DNA from: Gymnopus androsaceus JB14
Lineage: Eukaryota > Basidiomycota > Agaricomycetes > Agaricales > Omphalotaceae
DNA length: 64,000 nucleotides
Reading direction: 5' to 3'
Assembly (NCBI GenBank): GCA_009733575.1
Contig: ML769383.1
Location: 496,001-560,000, forward strand
The notes beneath the pieces were generated by a model that did not search any database, was not told the origin of the DNA, and saw nothing but the letters and a program-made list of their open reading frames with translations. Shown in pieces: positions 14,475-26,978 of this stretch; position 1 is the first letter of the stretch, and every line of letters starts with the position of its first letter. The position numbers and the translations under genes are program-made.

Positions 14475-15368
14475 ATGAACTCCCTGTATACTTCGGTGTC
14501 CGTCAGACAAATTCAATACAAGCTGATCTCGAGCGACTCCGTAATGGAGACAATTCTGCGTCGCTACTCGGTGCGCTCTCTAAATTTTGTGATAATTGCG
14601 GGGTAGCAACTCATTTTATCATCTGTTAGGGCAGATTTCAGCTTCATTAGCTGCCATGCATCGAACTGTAGATGATTATGACTCTATGGCAAAGCGGGAA
14701 ATGATTAAAGCCAAGCAAGAAAAGGCCCAAATGCGCGTGCAAAAGTTTAGGACGGATTATGCGGAATTGAGAACTCAGTTTGAAAGGATCAAAGCTGAAG
14801 TAACTGCAGAGGTCGGTTCGGAACTCTTTAGATTTGTTCATTTACTCATTTTTGGATATTAGAAAGAGGCTTCTCAAAGGGCCGAGTTAATTACCTCTGC
14901 AAATTTAACATCGTCTTCAGATGCTAGACGGCGGTTCCAAACAACATTTCCTCCAAATAATACCCTTCATCCCGAGCTTGTATCCGAATCCCCATTCAGA
15001 GGTTCTTCGCCTCAGCCTGGGTTCGGTCTACGTGAGCAACATGCGCTCAACGAGCACTCCTTTATACAGCAAACAGAGTCTCGGCTCGATGAGTTTCTCT
15101 TGCAGGGCAGGGAGGTGCTAGACAACCTCAAAGATCAGCGGAACATTCTCAAGGGAACGCAGAGACGGTTATTAGATACTGCTAATACATTGGGGCTGAG
15201 TCGGAACGTGATTGGATGGATCGAGAGACGAAGGTTCGTCAACAATCCGTTGTTCCATTTTCTGTTGTTCTGATAGCGCGAAACAGCACGCAGGACATGT
15301 ACATCTTCTTTGGTGGCGCAATTTTTACATTTATCTGCTTCTACTTGATATGGAAGTATCTCGGTTGA
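14475..15368 (+). CDS. BOS1: Golgi/ER SNARE Bos1 (membrin, GOSR2 family)
   Basis: It begins MNSLYT, then GVRQTNSIQADLERLR, a coiled Habc-like helix (AAMHRTVDDYDSMAKREMI), the SNARE motif ending LSRNVIGWIERR, and a C-terminal membrane anchor DMYIFFGGAIFTFICFYLIW before the stop. Introns fall after SLL, after VTAE and just before the anchor (acceptor at GAAACAG). Family knowledge: Bos1 is a Qb-SNARE for ER-to-Golgi vesicle fusion. One base seems missing near 14491 between MNSLYT and GVRQT. It converges with the metallo-beta-lactamase gene, stops 85 bases apart. Confidence 0.9.
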
Positions 15369-15453
15369 GCTCCTACCTCCCTAGGTCAAGTGGTTGTTTT
15401 TATGTACCTATTTCATGATTAATACACATATCTTTATCATTTGCCTGCGAGGC

Positions 15454-16843
15454 TCAGTAGTCCTGAACAACTGGTGTGCTAAGCCGCTCTTCATGTTCTC
15501 TATCGCCAATAACCTCCACCCTCATCCCTACACCAGCGGGAACAGTGCCTTCTCCAAATGCTTCTTCCAGTGCAACTTTGGCAGCGAAACCGCTACAGTG
15601 CATGGGGAGGATATAAGTCGGGGATGGACGCAAGCTCTTAGAGATCCATTCAACTGTAGGTTCTATCCGAGGAGTCATGGAATCGCCAGCCAAGTGTAGG
15701 CCCCCAATCAGCTACATACGGTACTCATTAGGCTTCAAAAATGCAGACTACAGGTGACGCACCATATATACCGGTCTTGAAAACGTTGCTATTGCGTCTT
15801 TCACCACATTCACGATACCCGCATGAGAGCAGCTGTAGCGTGATGAGTGGTTACCCTGGGAGAGACCTGGCATGTACTTACGCGCTGAAGAGGACTAAAC
15901 CTCGACCTCTAACATCTATTGCTGCATACCGCTCGTCCATAATATCCTACATCGGTCTCAACCTCGCAACTGAAGTCATTAGCTTATCCATACTCACCGG
16001 CTCATCGACCCATCCGTTCCTTGGTTCAAAGCGCTTCCCTCCAGGTAGTCCCGTTTCAAACGACGTTACTCTCGGGATCTCCCCGCTCACCCAAACCATG
16101 TCTCCCGCGACAGCGTGTCCCTCTGCATGCTTCTTAACTATCCCTCCAGCAGCTTCGATCTGTTCAAATGTTGGGTCAGGGGGCAAGCGAGCGATAACTT
16201 TGTCGTAAAGTGGTCCTGGAGCAATTCCACGGGCAAGAGGTCTGTTAGGGTGTACATCTACCGTGCAGGGGTTAACACTGTTCGAGCTCCCGTTACGGAG
16301 GTTCAAAAAGGAAAGCAGGCCTCCGGTATGGTCAGCGTGCCAATGCGAAGTAATTACTCGCTCTATTTTGTGTACGGGCACTTCCATACTTTCAATGTTG
16401 CGAACCAAAGAAGTATTATCAGGGCCCGTATCGAATAAGATCAAGTGAGGGGGTTCTCCTGTAATTTCTGTTTCCTGCCAAAGTAGACGCGTCAGAATGA
16501 CCCCCCGCAGGATAATCGTTCGCGCACAATAAGAGCTGAGAACCCATGCGCGCCTGCAAAAGGTCAGACGTCAACAGCGACGCTCTGGGGTACTGATGAG
16601 GCAGTAAGTATTTACCGCAGCATATTTTGTCAAAATCGAGCATAGGAGTGTTTGTCTCTTCATCGATTGGGAAATGATGCGCTTGGAGATGTTGCGGAAG
16701 CTCGTGAGTGAATCCAGGTGGAAGCTTTGTAAACCTAGATGAAATCGGTTATGGATGTAGGCTGCAGACAAGGGGAAGTACGATTACCATTCGATGCTGT
16801 TATCGACGAGAAAGGTGATCGTTAATTTGTCGACGGTTCTCAT
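15454..16843 (-). CDS. Metallo-beta-lactamase-fold hydrolase
   Basis: About six introns are inferred. Motifs are MRTVDKLTITFLVDNSIEW at the start, LILFDTGPDN, the metal site VITSHWHADHTGG, then GLVLFSACSHAGIVNVV and a late IGGLHLAGDS that supplies further ligands. The order and spacing match the large fungal and archaeal MBL group that includes the dihydropterin-ribofuranosyl-aminobenzene phosphate synthase-like proteins. Substrate is unknown. No signal peptide is seen. The neighbours, a SNARE and a Ser/Thr-rich membrane protein, give no functional hint. Confidence 0.85.
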
Positions 16844-17169
16844 TGTCGCAATGCTGCGCAAAGGTTGAAGTAATAGCGAAAGAAGCAGCTTTACGGCGTA
16901 CATTCAGTCATCTCACGGATCACTTTCCAACACAGGTCGCACATTTTTTTCTGAGAAGAAAGACCTGTATAATACAGTTGTACACCGCGGATAAGATATA
17001 ATTGACCAGCCTAGAAAATATGCAATTACAGTACGGCGGTGAAGCCAATCATTTAATAAAGCAAATGAAGTCCAAATCAAAGAAATCAAAGAAAAGCCAT
17101 CTAATTGTATGTACTGGAAAACATAATGAATAAACATATTGCTGAAAGAGAGAAATGCACGTACGCCAT
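16844..17169. other. Intergenic between MBL-fold gene start and Ser/Thr-rich gene stop
   Basis: No gene seen. AT-rich; likely promoter of the MBL-fold gene plus 3' UTR of the gene to the right. Confidence 0.45.
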
Positions 17170-18383
17170 TTATCCTGAATAGCCCATTGACGCTCCTTGT
17201 TCTGCAAGCTTCCTCTGTCTGAACGCCTGGAAAGCAGATGTAAGTAAAAGCAAAATAGAGAGACCGCCAGGGAACGTACTCTTCTGTATTTGGTCCGTTC
17301 GTAGGTTACCAGACCCACAACGATCAACGCGAGTGCCGAGATACCAGCGAACACACCAAGACCAGATGGGGAATACTTGAAGAGATTTTCCAGGAACAAC
17401 ATAGGAGACTGAGAGCTGCTCAGTAGACAGTGAAGCTGTAGCGCTCGCATTGTCTGCAGCTGCTGTTGCAGCACCACCAGTACTAGCACTAGTGATTGTA
17501 CTGGAAGAACCAGATGAAGTACTAGTGGCTGAACTGGAAGCATCAGATGTCGTTGACGTTGAAGATGCCTATTGACAGAAAGTAAATGATACAGCACAGA
17601 CATCGGATTTTAGGGCAGGAATCACTGACCGCTGATGTGGCAGCACTGGCTGCCGCTGAGCCAGAGCCAGCAGTGGCAGTCTGAGTGGTAAGTGAGAAAG
17701 CTGAAGCGGAGGTGACCGCTCCCTAGAGTGAAAATCAGCATGAAGATCATAGCATTGAAATATCAAGACACACATTGACCGCGATAGCAGCAGCATTAGC
17801 AGAGGCGGCAGATACAGCAGTTGTAGTGGTGGCTGTAGTGTTGGATGCCGCGCTCGAAGACGATGTGTCAGTTGTGTTAGACGATGTGCCAGTGGTAGTC
17901 GTGCCAGTGGTCGAGTTCGAGCCCGAGCTAGTGGTCGATGACGAGTCGGCAGTCGAGTTTGAGCCAGAGCTAGTGGTCGATGACGAGTCGGTAGTCGAAT
18001 TCGAGCCCGAGCTAGTGGTCGACGAGCCAGTGGACGAGGTGGTACTACTGTTGGAGGCACCGCTCGAATTGACGGAAACAGTGCAACTCTGCACTTCTTG
18101 CACAGCAGGATTGCCGTTAGCGTCCGTGACCGGAGTCAAAGTAACAACACAGGTCTGCGTTACAGGCCCTTCGGGACTTTGCAAAGTTTTGGTCAATGCT
18201 ACTAGAATGGATCGAGCAGAAAACGCACGTCATGGAATTGGACACTGTCATCAAAGTAGTCGGTGCAGTAAGACCCGCAGAGGCAGAGGTCGTGGCCTGC
18301 CGATTATAGAGAGGGTATGCATCGGAAACATTCAAGAACAAAAGAGCGAGCAGGAAACGAGCAACGGATAAAAGTGAGAGCAT
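17170..18383 (-). CDS. Ser/Thr-rich single-pass membrane protein (mucin-like)
   Basis: A clear signal peptide (MLSLLSVARFLLALLFLNVS) leads a short Cys-containing segment (VTQTCVVTLTPV, VQSCTVSV). A long Ser/Thr/Asn-rich stretch with tandem repeats follows. Then comes a membrane helix (GVFAGISALALIVVGLVTY), a basic stop-transfer (ERTKYRR) and a cytosolic tail RQRKLAEQGASMGYSG. The layout suggests an O-glycosylated wall or surface protein, possibly a sensor. The Ser/Thr frame and the membrane-helix frame differ by one base, with the change near 17400-17440. The first intron has only weak donor choices. Introns elsewhere are good. Function is unknown. Confidence 0.65.
17910..18026. repeat. 42-bp tandem repeat inside the Ser/Thr-rich gene
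   Basis: Units start at 17910, 17952 and 17994, each 42 bases, nearly identical; the third is incomplete. On the minus strand they code for about 14 residues rich in Ser, Thr, Gly and Asn (core TTSSGSNST). Such in-frame repeats change copy number easily and are typical of fungal surface proteins. Confidence 0.85.
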
Positions 18384-18657
18384 GGCGGATGGCTAATCGA
18401 GCAGCTTTGAAAGGGCCTTGAAAATTGAACGTAGAGCCCGGTTCCGGCGGTTCTCAACGTTGGGTACGACGAATGTCCGAAAAGAAAGAAAAAAAGATTG
18501 GAAGGGCCTTCTAGGCAAGCACAGAAGATGAAAGGCAAGAGCAAGAAGACTTATAATAAACGGTTGCCTAGGTACAAAAGCCATTGATGAGTAAAGGTCT
18601 AGACAAAATTGATGCTACTATACTTAGAGTCATAGCTACAATGTATCAATAATATTG

Positions 18658-21600
18658 CTATCTCATCCCGCCCTCAACCGACTTGTAAATTTTACCGTCC
18701 GCCTCACGAACCTTTAGATGGCTTTTTTTCCTCCATTTGATTATGTGCCCTACCATCCCAGAGACCACTAATGCCCCATACTCTTCGTAAAGTATCGAGG
18801 CAGCCATGTTGATTGCTATAGCCATCAAAAGTTTCACCCTCGCCTCCTTAGGAAGAATCATGAGGGTGAGTAGATCAACAATCGCCTGCGGCGGTGAAAG
18901 TAGAACTAGCATGTTGAATGTTGTCAAAGCCGCAAGAGACAGCATGAGCAAGACTAGACAAAAAGTTAGCTACGGGGCAAATTGGACGCAGAATACCTAA
19001 ACTTACTGTTACTCCACATTGGCTTCCGGTATGGTGGACCAATACTGAAGACTGCTGCAACGAGAATATACTGAAAACATGAAATCAAAAATAGTACCGA
19101 GTTCTCAAAATTTGTGGACTCTAGTTGGTTGCTTCCATCCTTGGTATCAGGGGAAGGCGGCGGTGTATACCTGACACAAATTCAGTAATTATCCAGCATC
19201 TCAGTACGGCAATTAACAAACCATTCTTGTCCTCGTACCCAAGAGTATGCCCATATTTGGACAGCGCTCGTAATGAGTATCTGTCCAATGATACTCGACA
19301 AAACTTTTTTCGAGACCAGGCTTGCTGTAGGCCGTTTTGGGTAGATACGGGGATATGGCAACGTTCGACCCACTGCAGTTTCATCAGATAAATGTAATGT
19401 CACTCATGGAGATTGGCACTTACTGGTGACGGCGATGGGAATAATGATGAAAAGATCAATGTACAGAAACTACAAGCGAAAATAGAACAGTTCAATCCGG
19501 GTAATCGCAGAATTTATGGTACCAACCTGGAAATCGCCTAACGACGATGCAAAGGAATATAGCAGCGTTACAGTCGTGAACTGAATTAGAGAATAGAGAG
19601 CCCTAGATAGATGATGAGCTCACGTTGATGAAAGATAAAGGAGACACATACATATATTTAAAGCAACTAAAGCTTGTCACCAAGGCAGAACGACCTTCTT
19701 TGATGAGCTCAAGGACGCATCCGATGTCCGGAGTGCTAGTGGTGAACGGTGCCGCCACACTGGCTTCGGCTTCAGACAACGAAATCCCTACATCGGCAGC
19801 TTTCAGAGCAGCGCAGTCATTTGCTCCATCTCCACACATAAGCACGGTGTATCCCAGAGCTTGTAATCGTTCGACTACTTCGTTCTTTTCATCGGGAGAC
19901 ATACGCGCAAAGACTTGTGCTTTCACAAGCATCTACGGCGTTTCAGCGAAAAAATGTCAATCATAGAGCAGTGTGACGTACCCGCTGCAAGGTCTCCAGG
20001 GGGGCATAGCTGATCATCCATCGAAAGACATCCCCAGAAACCACGAGAGAGTAATCGTGATAATCAATTTCATCTGACTCTACAGTGTAGTGGAGCGGCG
20101 GCGACAGAGGTTTGAGACTGTAGCTATCGAGCTTCCACAACGGTTCGTCCATACAGGCCCATTCCAGTTTGGCCCCTGGGACCGTGGCATCACCTATTTC
20201 CAGAATCAGATACCGACAAAGAGTCTAGTCCTTCAAAACTTACCTCGTACAAAGGACGGAGAAAATACATACGCAGCTTGATTAATCAAACCACATTCTC
20301 GAGCTACACTAACAGCAGTCAACGGATTATCGCCCGTAATCATCCTACAAGCCAGATGTGCAGCGCGCAGAGCTTGGATAGCTGGTGTGGTTCCGGGCTT
20401 GATCTTGTTTTCAAATATAATCAGGCCAAGGAAACGAAGTTTGCTCTCCGCCTGCTCACTATTTTCAAGAATACGTGAGCCATGAAAGGATGGTTGCTTG
20501 GGATTACCTACCGCTTCATCCGTTGAGCTTTCAACCATGATAAACCCTCTATACTTTTTCCGGCCATTGCTATAACTCGATATCCGCGCTTCGTGTAGTA
20601 CGATAGAAGGTCCTCGTAATCATCAGGGACTTGAGAAAAAATGCGTGAGTATCAGCGGGCCACGAAATAAATTTCAGCTCGTACATGAATCCTTCTCGCA
20701 TATGTCCGCCATAACCTCCGGAGCACCCTTGACATAGACTTCCATACTGTTGCTTTTGAGCCGCTTGACCACAACACTCATCCTTCGTAAGGATGATACA
20801 AACTCGAACATTCGTATCACACCAAGTTCTAGAAAATGTGCTCGCTGATTTCTATAGTAAGTATCTTGACGCCTGAATGCCACAATCAGCTCACCCTAGT
20901 GTTGCCTTTCAAAGCATCTTCCAGCCTGAACTGGGCACTTCCTGGGGGACGAACTACCGTCTGAACCAATGCTGTTGGCTCAGCAACAGCTCCAGATTTT
21001 GCTTTGATCACACCCGTGCGCCCAACTGTTCCTTCTTCCAAGGTCCAACGGGTGAATTCAAACATCTTGACGTCCAAAGGATCACCAACCACATCTCCGT
21101 CGACCATTTTAAGGGAGTGGCATGTTGCAAGAGCATGCAGGAAAGATGCCTTGTCCTTGCCTAAAGGGAGGTCATGGACATCGTCGAGGAGTTCGCCAAA
21201 GCGATTGACATTTCGGTCCAACGGGCGAACACCAAGAATGTCAAGACCGTCCTCCGTCAAAGTCCCAGTCTTATCGAAGCAACAAACGTTAATCTTCCCG
21301 GCGATATTGATTCGACTGGGAGAGATACAATAGATACCGGACTTCTTCAATCGAGCAATAGCGAAACTGGTGCCAATTGAAAGCGTGGCAGGAAGGGCAG
21401 GAGGGACAACGACGGTAATTAGATCAAGGGCGCGAATGACTATAGTTTGCCATTTCAACTGGATAACGCTGTGAGGAAGATATTGAATTAAGAACGGAAT
21501 GCACTGACCCCGATGCGGACAAACTGTACAGCACTGAAGCTGAAGCCAAGCAAGGCAATTCCTGCAAGCACTCCGATGAAGCGCACTGAGTCGCGATAGA

Positions 21601-23889
21601 ACTTGAAGCCTATCGGCTTTGGAAACAGCATTGATCGAACAAGTGCACCCTTGGTTGTATCGAATCCTGTTTACAAGGTAACAGCGGTCAGTAATTGTAG
21701 CTTTCAGGTCGATGATCCTACTGACCGGTCCTAGCGACTAGCGCAAGAGCTGGGCGGCCCTGTGTACCATCGCTTGTCATTGAAGCTCGAATTCGTACAA
21801 CCTTCGTGCCTCCATAGATAAAGGATCTGGGACTCTCCCCTTTGCCATCTTTCCACTTCACCAAATCTTCGTCTTTCACGGGAACCTTGCTGACAGGAAG
21901 GCTTTCCCCAGTTAACATGCTTTCATTGAGAATCGCATCGCCGGCCAAGAGGAACATATCTGCTGGGATGACCGACAACTGAGAGCTGGATAGGTTGATC
22001 ACATCGCCTGGAACTAAGTCCGTAGAATCCACTTCGGCCCCTAGCAAAGATTAGGTACATATATGGAAAATTTGGTGAAAGGGAAAAAAAAAACTAACAA
22101 GCTCCATCCACAACCACGCTCACTTTACAGCTGAACTTTGACATCTCACGCATTCGGGCAATAGTCTGAGGGTATGTTAATCTCAGCGACAACCTCCATC
22201 ACATCAAAGCTCACCTTCTTGGTCTCAATCAATGTTGTGGTTATGCTAGCAACTGAGATCACGAAGATGCAGAACGCATAGTAGTAATAGTCGTCCAAAG
22301 ACCACAGGATAACACTAGCAATTTGGAAGACATAGAAGGGGTGTATTACCTGTTCGAAAAACGTTAGAAATAGACTGCAGACTTTGATGGAACACTCACC
22401 TCGTCTATGAGCAGCGAAATTGTAGATTTGGCCTCTATATTGATTTCGTTCTTGTCAAACAGCTGCACCCGCTGGTGTCTGACATCCTCCTGCAGACCAG
22501 ACTGTAGAGTGGATGAGGATGTCCACGACGAGTCACGCCAATTCCTAAGAAATGTAAGAAATTTCACAACGCAAGCAAGATGAACGCCGACCTCATTATG
22601 TAGAATAGGCCGTTTCGTGGGTCCAAAGCAAAGCGAGAGTACCGATAGCTTATAACGACAAGTGAACGTAAAATCTTGGTTTCTGCGTTATACGTCTGGT
22701 TCGACTCGTTTGAATATGTAGAGTTTGATTGGTCCAAAGGTAAAGTAGGAGGGAATACTGTGGTTATAGGGAATGCATAGTCCAACTTCTGCAAAGTAAT
22801 CAAGACAATATCTTTATTGGATGACTGGAAGTGTGATCAGAGCATGAACGAGGATTCCGGACACAGAACGTACCTCCACGACCACAAAGCCCAGGTTTAT
22901 GTCTCTAAAAGACTTTTCATGGGTAACGAAGCGAATCCACAAGCGGGGAAACCAGTGTCCTAATAGACCCAAGATGCCTAATGTGACCAGGCAGCCTATC
23001 CGCCAAACCCATTGCCGCCATGAGTACCACTTCATAACCCACTAAACGAATGAGACTATCGTCGTCTTCAATGTGAATTTGTTGTCGAGAAGGAGGACCT
23101 AGTGGTGGAGGGTCCATCTCTGCAAACGAAAAGTCCATGTCTATCCGGGTTTCTCCTCCGAATACCTGGTCCGAAGATAATAGAGGTAGGTGACTTTGCG
23201 ACATGCTAGGTGAAGGAGCTTCTGAATCATACTCCATGCTGCTGGTAACAGAAGCATCGTCGCGTCCCAACTGCTCTTCTTCAGAGTCTTCTTCACCTGG
23301 AGGAATAACCCCAGCGTTCCTCGTTATCGCTTTCGACGGCATAATCAGACCCTGCATCCGAGCGAGAACTTCTCCTAGAAATAGATGCCGATGATCTTCT
23401 AGAAGAAATGGATAGTCTTCGACTATCGCGGCCAGTTTGAGATTTGCCAAAAATACTAGTCCAGACGGAGGAACGAGCCTGAGGAGAAGGTGACCTTCTG
23501 CGTCTGCCTCTGAACGTATTCCTTCCGCTCTCTGCCTCTACTTCCACGTTATCGTCCTCAGCGCTTTGCTGAGAAACTTGGCTTTGCTGACTATCCTGGC
23601 TCAGTCTCCGTTCCAAGCTAACTCTCCCAGATACACCCGAGTCACGACTTTTCCTTCGGCTTATAGACCAACTTCTCCTCGCAGGATCTAAATTCGACAT
23701 TCGAGTCACACTGCTTGGATTGGCAGAGTGACCTGGTCCCGAGAACACCGTTCCTTCTTCGTCGAGCATGCTGAATTCGGATGTATTTTGAGTGCGTCTG
23801 GCCACATTGTTTATATCGATGGGTGAAGCGCCTTCAGTATAGTCATAAGAATCATCTCGAGGACCGGACGGCCCAGTTACTGGCGTCAT
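18658..23889 (-). CDS. P5B-type cation-transporting ATPase (Ypk9/ATP13A2-like)
   Basis: Many exons. A long Ser/Arg-rich N-terminal tail precedes [20 protein letters not shown]. The actuator domain has LTGESLPV, and the P5B hallmark in M4 is [15 protein letters not shown]. The phosphorylation site is [12 protein letters not shown], and the hinge is [18 protein letters not shown]. Five or more C-terminal membrane helices follow, ending [18 protein letters not shown]. Family knowledge: P5B pumps sit in the vacuole or lysosome membrane and export polyamines to the cytosol. The start at 23889 (MTPVTGPSG) is the first ATG of the open frame. Two one-base breaks appear in the N-terminal part, near 23296 (after ERWGYSS) and 23027 (before YSWRQWVW). 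Confidence 0.92.
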
Positions 23890-24014
23890 TGCATAAGCTT
23901 CAGGAAGAGAAGAACGGTTTTCCAAAAAAGATGGCGTTTTGAATGAAAGATGAAGCAAGGGTCAAAGCGTCCCAAAATGGACGCTAATATCACTTTGATA
24001 GATAAGTAAGTAAT

Positions 24015-26423
24015 TTATTCTACCGATACACGAGTATCTCCACTATTGTTATTGGAACTATCGACAGACGCAACCTCGGGCGGAGGTCGAATTTCTCCAT
24101 TTGATTCAGGCTCTTCTGCGTGCTCCGCCTTCCACTTTTCGTCAACCTCACGTAGCAACCTAAGGAACCGTTTCTGAGGTTTACCTTCAGGTGATTTTAC
24201 ATCTTCGTCCTTGATCATTTCCAGGACCGTGGGGTCTTGCAGCCGCGAACCCTCAGGTCCATACAGTGAGACGAGTCTCAACGTTTCCGAGCAGTTGGCA
24301 CAAATTTTGTCTGCGTCCGCTAGATCCGAAAATTCGTCTGTCTCATCCAAAACACCCAACGCTTTTAAGATGTGAATCTGTGGACGTATTTGTAAAGATA
24401 TTTCAGACAGAGGTTGCAGCTTACCTTCTGGATCCTGATATTACGGTTCCTTTTGAAGGGAACTCTCCGTCCCTCATATTTTTCGAAGAATTGTTCGAGG
24501 GCGCGATACAGCAATATGTAAGCCGAGACACGAGGAAGTCTACGCCTGAGTGGGAATACGCTTTCCCAAAGCCCTTCCACCGGATGCATTTGTAGAACAG
24601 GTTCGAGTCTCTCCACAATCTTCACATCCAAGTCCTCATCGCCATCAGACGTTGGCGAATCATAGTCAAAGGGCCAGTCTTGTCCAGTCTTGCTTAGTGG
24701 TGTGATGAAGAGCTCTGCATCACTGTCATTAACCTCATCTTCGTTTGCGTTTTCGGAAATTTTCTTCTTTTTCGTACTATGGTGTGATGACGAACCGTTC
24801 GGAGAAGGTTGTCTTTCTGGACTTGCGATTGAATATGACCCGTCATAATCCACAGTCGACCTATCTGAAGGCGAACGATGTCGTTTGCGGCCGTTCTTAC
24901 TGTATTCCCGCGCCTCATAGTATTGCGAGTTGGAAGAGGCATCATCCGGTTCAGGAGTGGGCTGTAAGTCTCGTGGTATACGCGGCGGTGCTGGTAATTC
25001 ACCCGGTAGAGGAGCCTATGAATCATATATTTCTTCAGTGGTAAACTTGAAACATAATGCCATGAATGACGAACCGTCTCGACCACCACTTCGAGGGTCC
25101 TTTCTTCAGAAACACTGAGGTTGGCTGGATACACCTCATTAGATTCGTCATCGTGCACTCGCAGAAAGAATTGTCGGTATTTTCCCCTCATGGTGTATAC
25201 ACGGGCTGGACCTGCATCACAATGAACACTAGCCTTCAGTTGTACAACGCGAGTAACTTACCCTCAATCCTAGAAGGTGTAGACTGAAGCTTTTCGACCT
25301 ACGGCAAGATGTGAATACAATTGGCGACTCAACAGAAACATACATACCACCTCCTGAGCATTTGCCCAGAACCCATGTTCTGGATGCTCAGTGTCGGCAT
25401 CCTTTAGAGGTACAACCACCTCAGCGAGCTGATGGTCCTCCACGCCACTTCGAATATCAGTGAGTAAAATCGTGACCTAGATAATACCATGGTAAGACAC
25501 CAAGGAGACGCAGATAACAGCCAAAAACACACCATGCGAGAGGAAGGTCTCGACGGCTTAGACTGCTTGACTGAAAGGTGATCTAAATTCCCTCGATTAG
25601 AACACCTTTGCATGATTTACATAAGGAAGGTCATACCAGATTTATGCTTGGGAAGGTGATGAGGTACTTGCGAAGAGGATGGTCCTGCGCCCGAACCAGT
25701 ACTCATCGTATCATAGTCGATGTCAACCTGGCTTTGGTAATCCCTGCGGTAGTATGCAGATGATGGTCTATCCCCAATCGAGCTAACCGTATTACTTCTA
25801 CTGGAGGTCGCTGGTTTGACCTTTTGCTTGGCGGTCTTTGTGGTGTTTTTGGAAGGCAATGCTTTGGCTTTTCCTTTAGAAGAGCTCGCAATTGGGTTAG
25901 GAAAGGAGAAATTGCCTAAAACATGCGGTTGAGGGGCTGGAGTAGGTGTAAATCCCGAGGTGTATTGAGTATTAGAAAGGTATGACATGGTCTGAGGGAC
26001 TGATGGAGCGGAAGGAGGAACATGCATAATATTAGACGGTGGAAGTTGTGAGGCCATAGTATGTGCATTCCCCATATCGATAGCATGCATATCATGAGTA
26101 GGTTGAGATACTGAAGCCGGGGCTTCTGGCAGTGTACTCCAGTCTGATAATCGGAACCTGCCAGCCTGTGTGCCGTATGGATCTTTCTTCCTTGGTTTCT
26201 TTGGCTGCTTTGGTTTCTTTGGTGGTTTCGGAGGTGGCGCTACTGTCTGGCCAGGAAGAAATATAGCATTTACAGTAGGTGGCTTGGCCTGATATGTATT
26301 TAGATTAGTAGAAGTTGAACTACCGTCGAACGCCAGAGCTTGACGAATGACCGGTTTATCGGGTGGAGGCGGAGTGTCGTCGTCTGGAATAGATGGTATC
26401 TGCATGTCACCGTCGTCTGACAT
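24015..26423 (-). CDS. Unrecognised Pro/Ser-rich, probably nuclear protein
   Basis: I do not recognise a named family. The start exon (MSDDGDMQIPSIPDDD) is acidic, then carries a Pro/Lys block (KPPKKPKQPKKPRKKDPYG) that could be a nuclear signal. A long Ser/Pro/Thr-rich disordered stretch follows. A more ordered part lies after two introns: VTILLTDIRSGVEDHQLAEV, then a domain with MRGKYRQFFLRVHDD. The C-terminal half has acidic Ser-rich linkers, a helical segment (RVSAYILLYRALEQFFEKYE) and a possible CxxC (KICANCSETL). The structure suggests a chromatin or transcription factor, but that is inference. The stop lies 125 bases before the P5B start codon on the same strand. Confidence 0.65.
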
Positions 26424-26978
26424 GGGTGTAAAGGATCGCTTCTGGTGCTGAATTAGTTCGACGTATACACGATGCCCACGACACTCACCCGACTATCCGG
26501 CGAGCTTTCTCTGCTGCTCCTGCGACATAGATACATTCAGGTAGATCCAAGCTACCTTGAGATAAGCCACTCACGAAGAATCATTGTTTTTTGGAAGCCG
26601 TTGAGGATGCGGGTTTCGAGCTATTCTGTCGATTTCATCCTCATCTTCTGAGTAATGTGGCATTGGATCTCGGGATTAAAGGCCTGTTTTTGTCCAGGAA
26701 TAAATACAGCCTCACTCTACACAGTAGAAGAGTAGTGCGCGTTGTGGGCGGAAAGATCAAATGGTACACAAGCCGCCGGCTCTGAGACACGCGCATGATC
26801 TTGCTCGCGTCACACCATATACGGGCCGCCGAATCCTGATCGAGTCTCGCGATCGGAATTAAGCGCGCACACGACAAGCCTCATCGTTAACCAATAACCG
26901 GTCCAGTTTGACCCAATGCACAAATAGATATGACAGAATACAAAAGATACGCGATACACTTTTCCCCCAAAACTATAT
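26424..26978. other. Intergenic, no gene seen
   Basis: This holds the 5' flank of the Pro/Ser-rich gene and the 3' flank of the amidohydrolase-like gene, both on the minus strand. A leader intron may lie just right of 26423. I see no other feature. Confidence 0.45.

Noticed and set aside
24598..24612. GGTTCGAGTC, like a tRNA T-arm
   Set aside because: It lies inside a coding exon and no matching acceptor or anticodon stem could be found around it.
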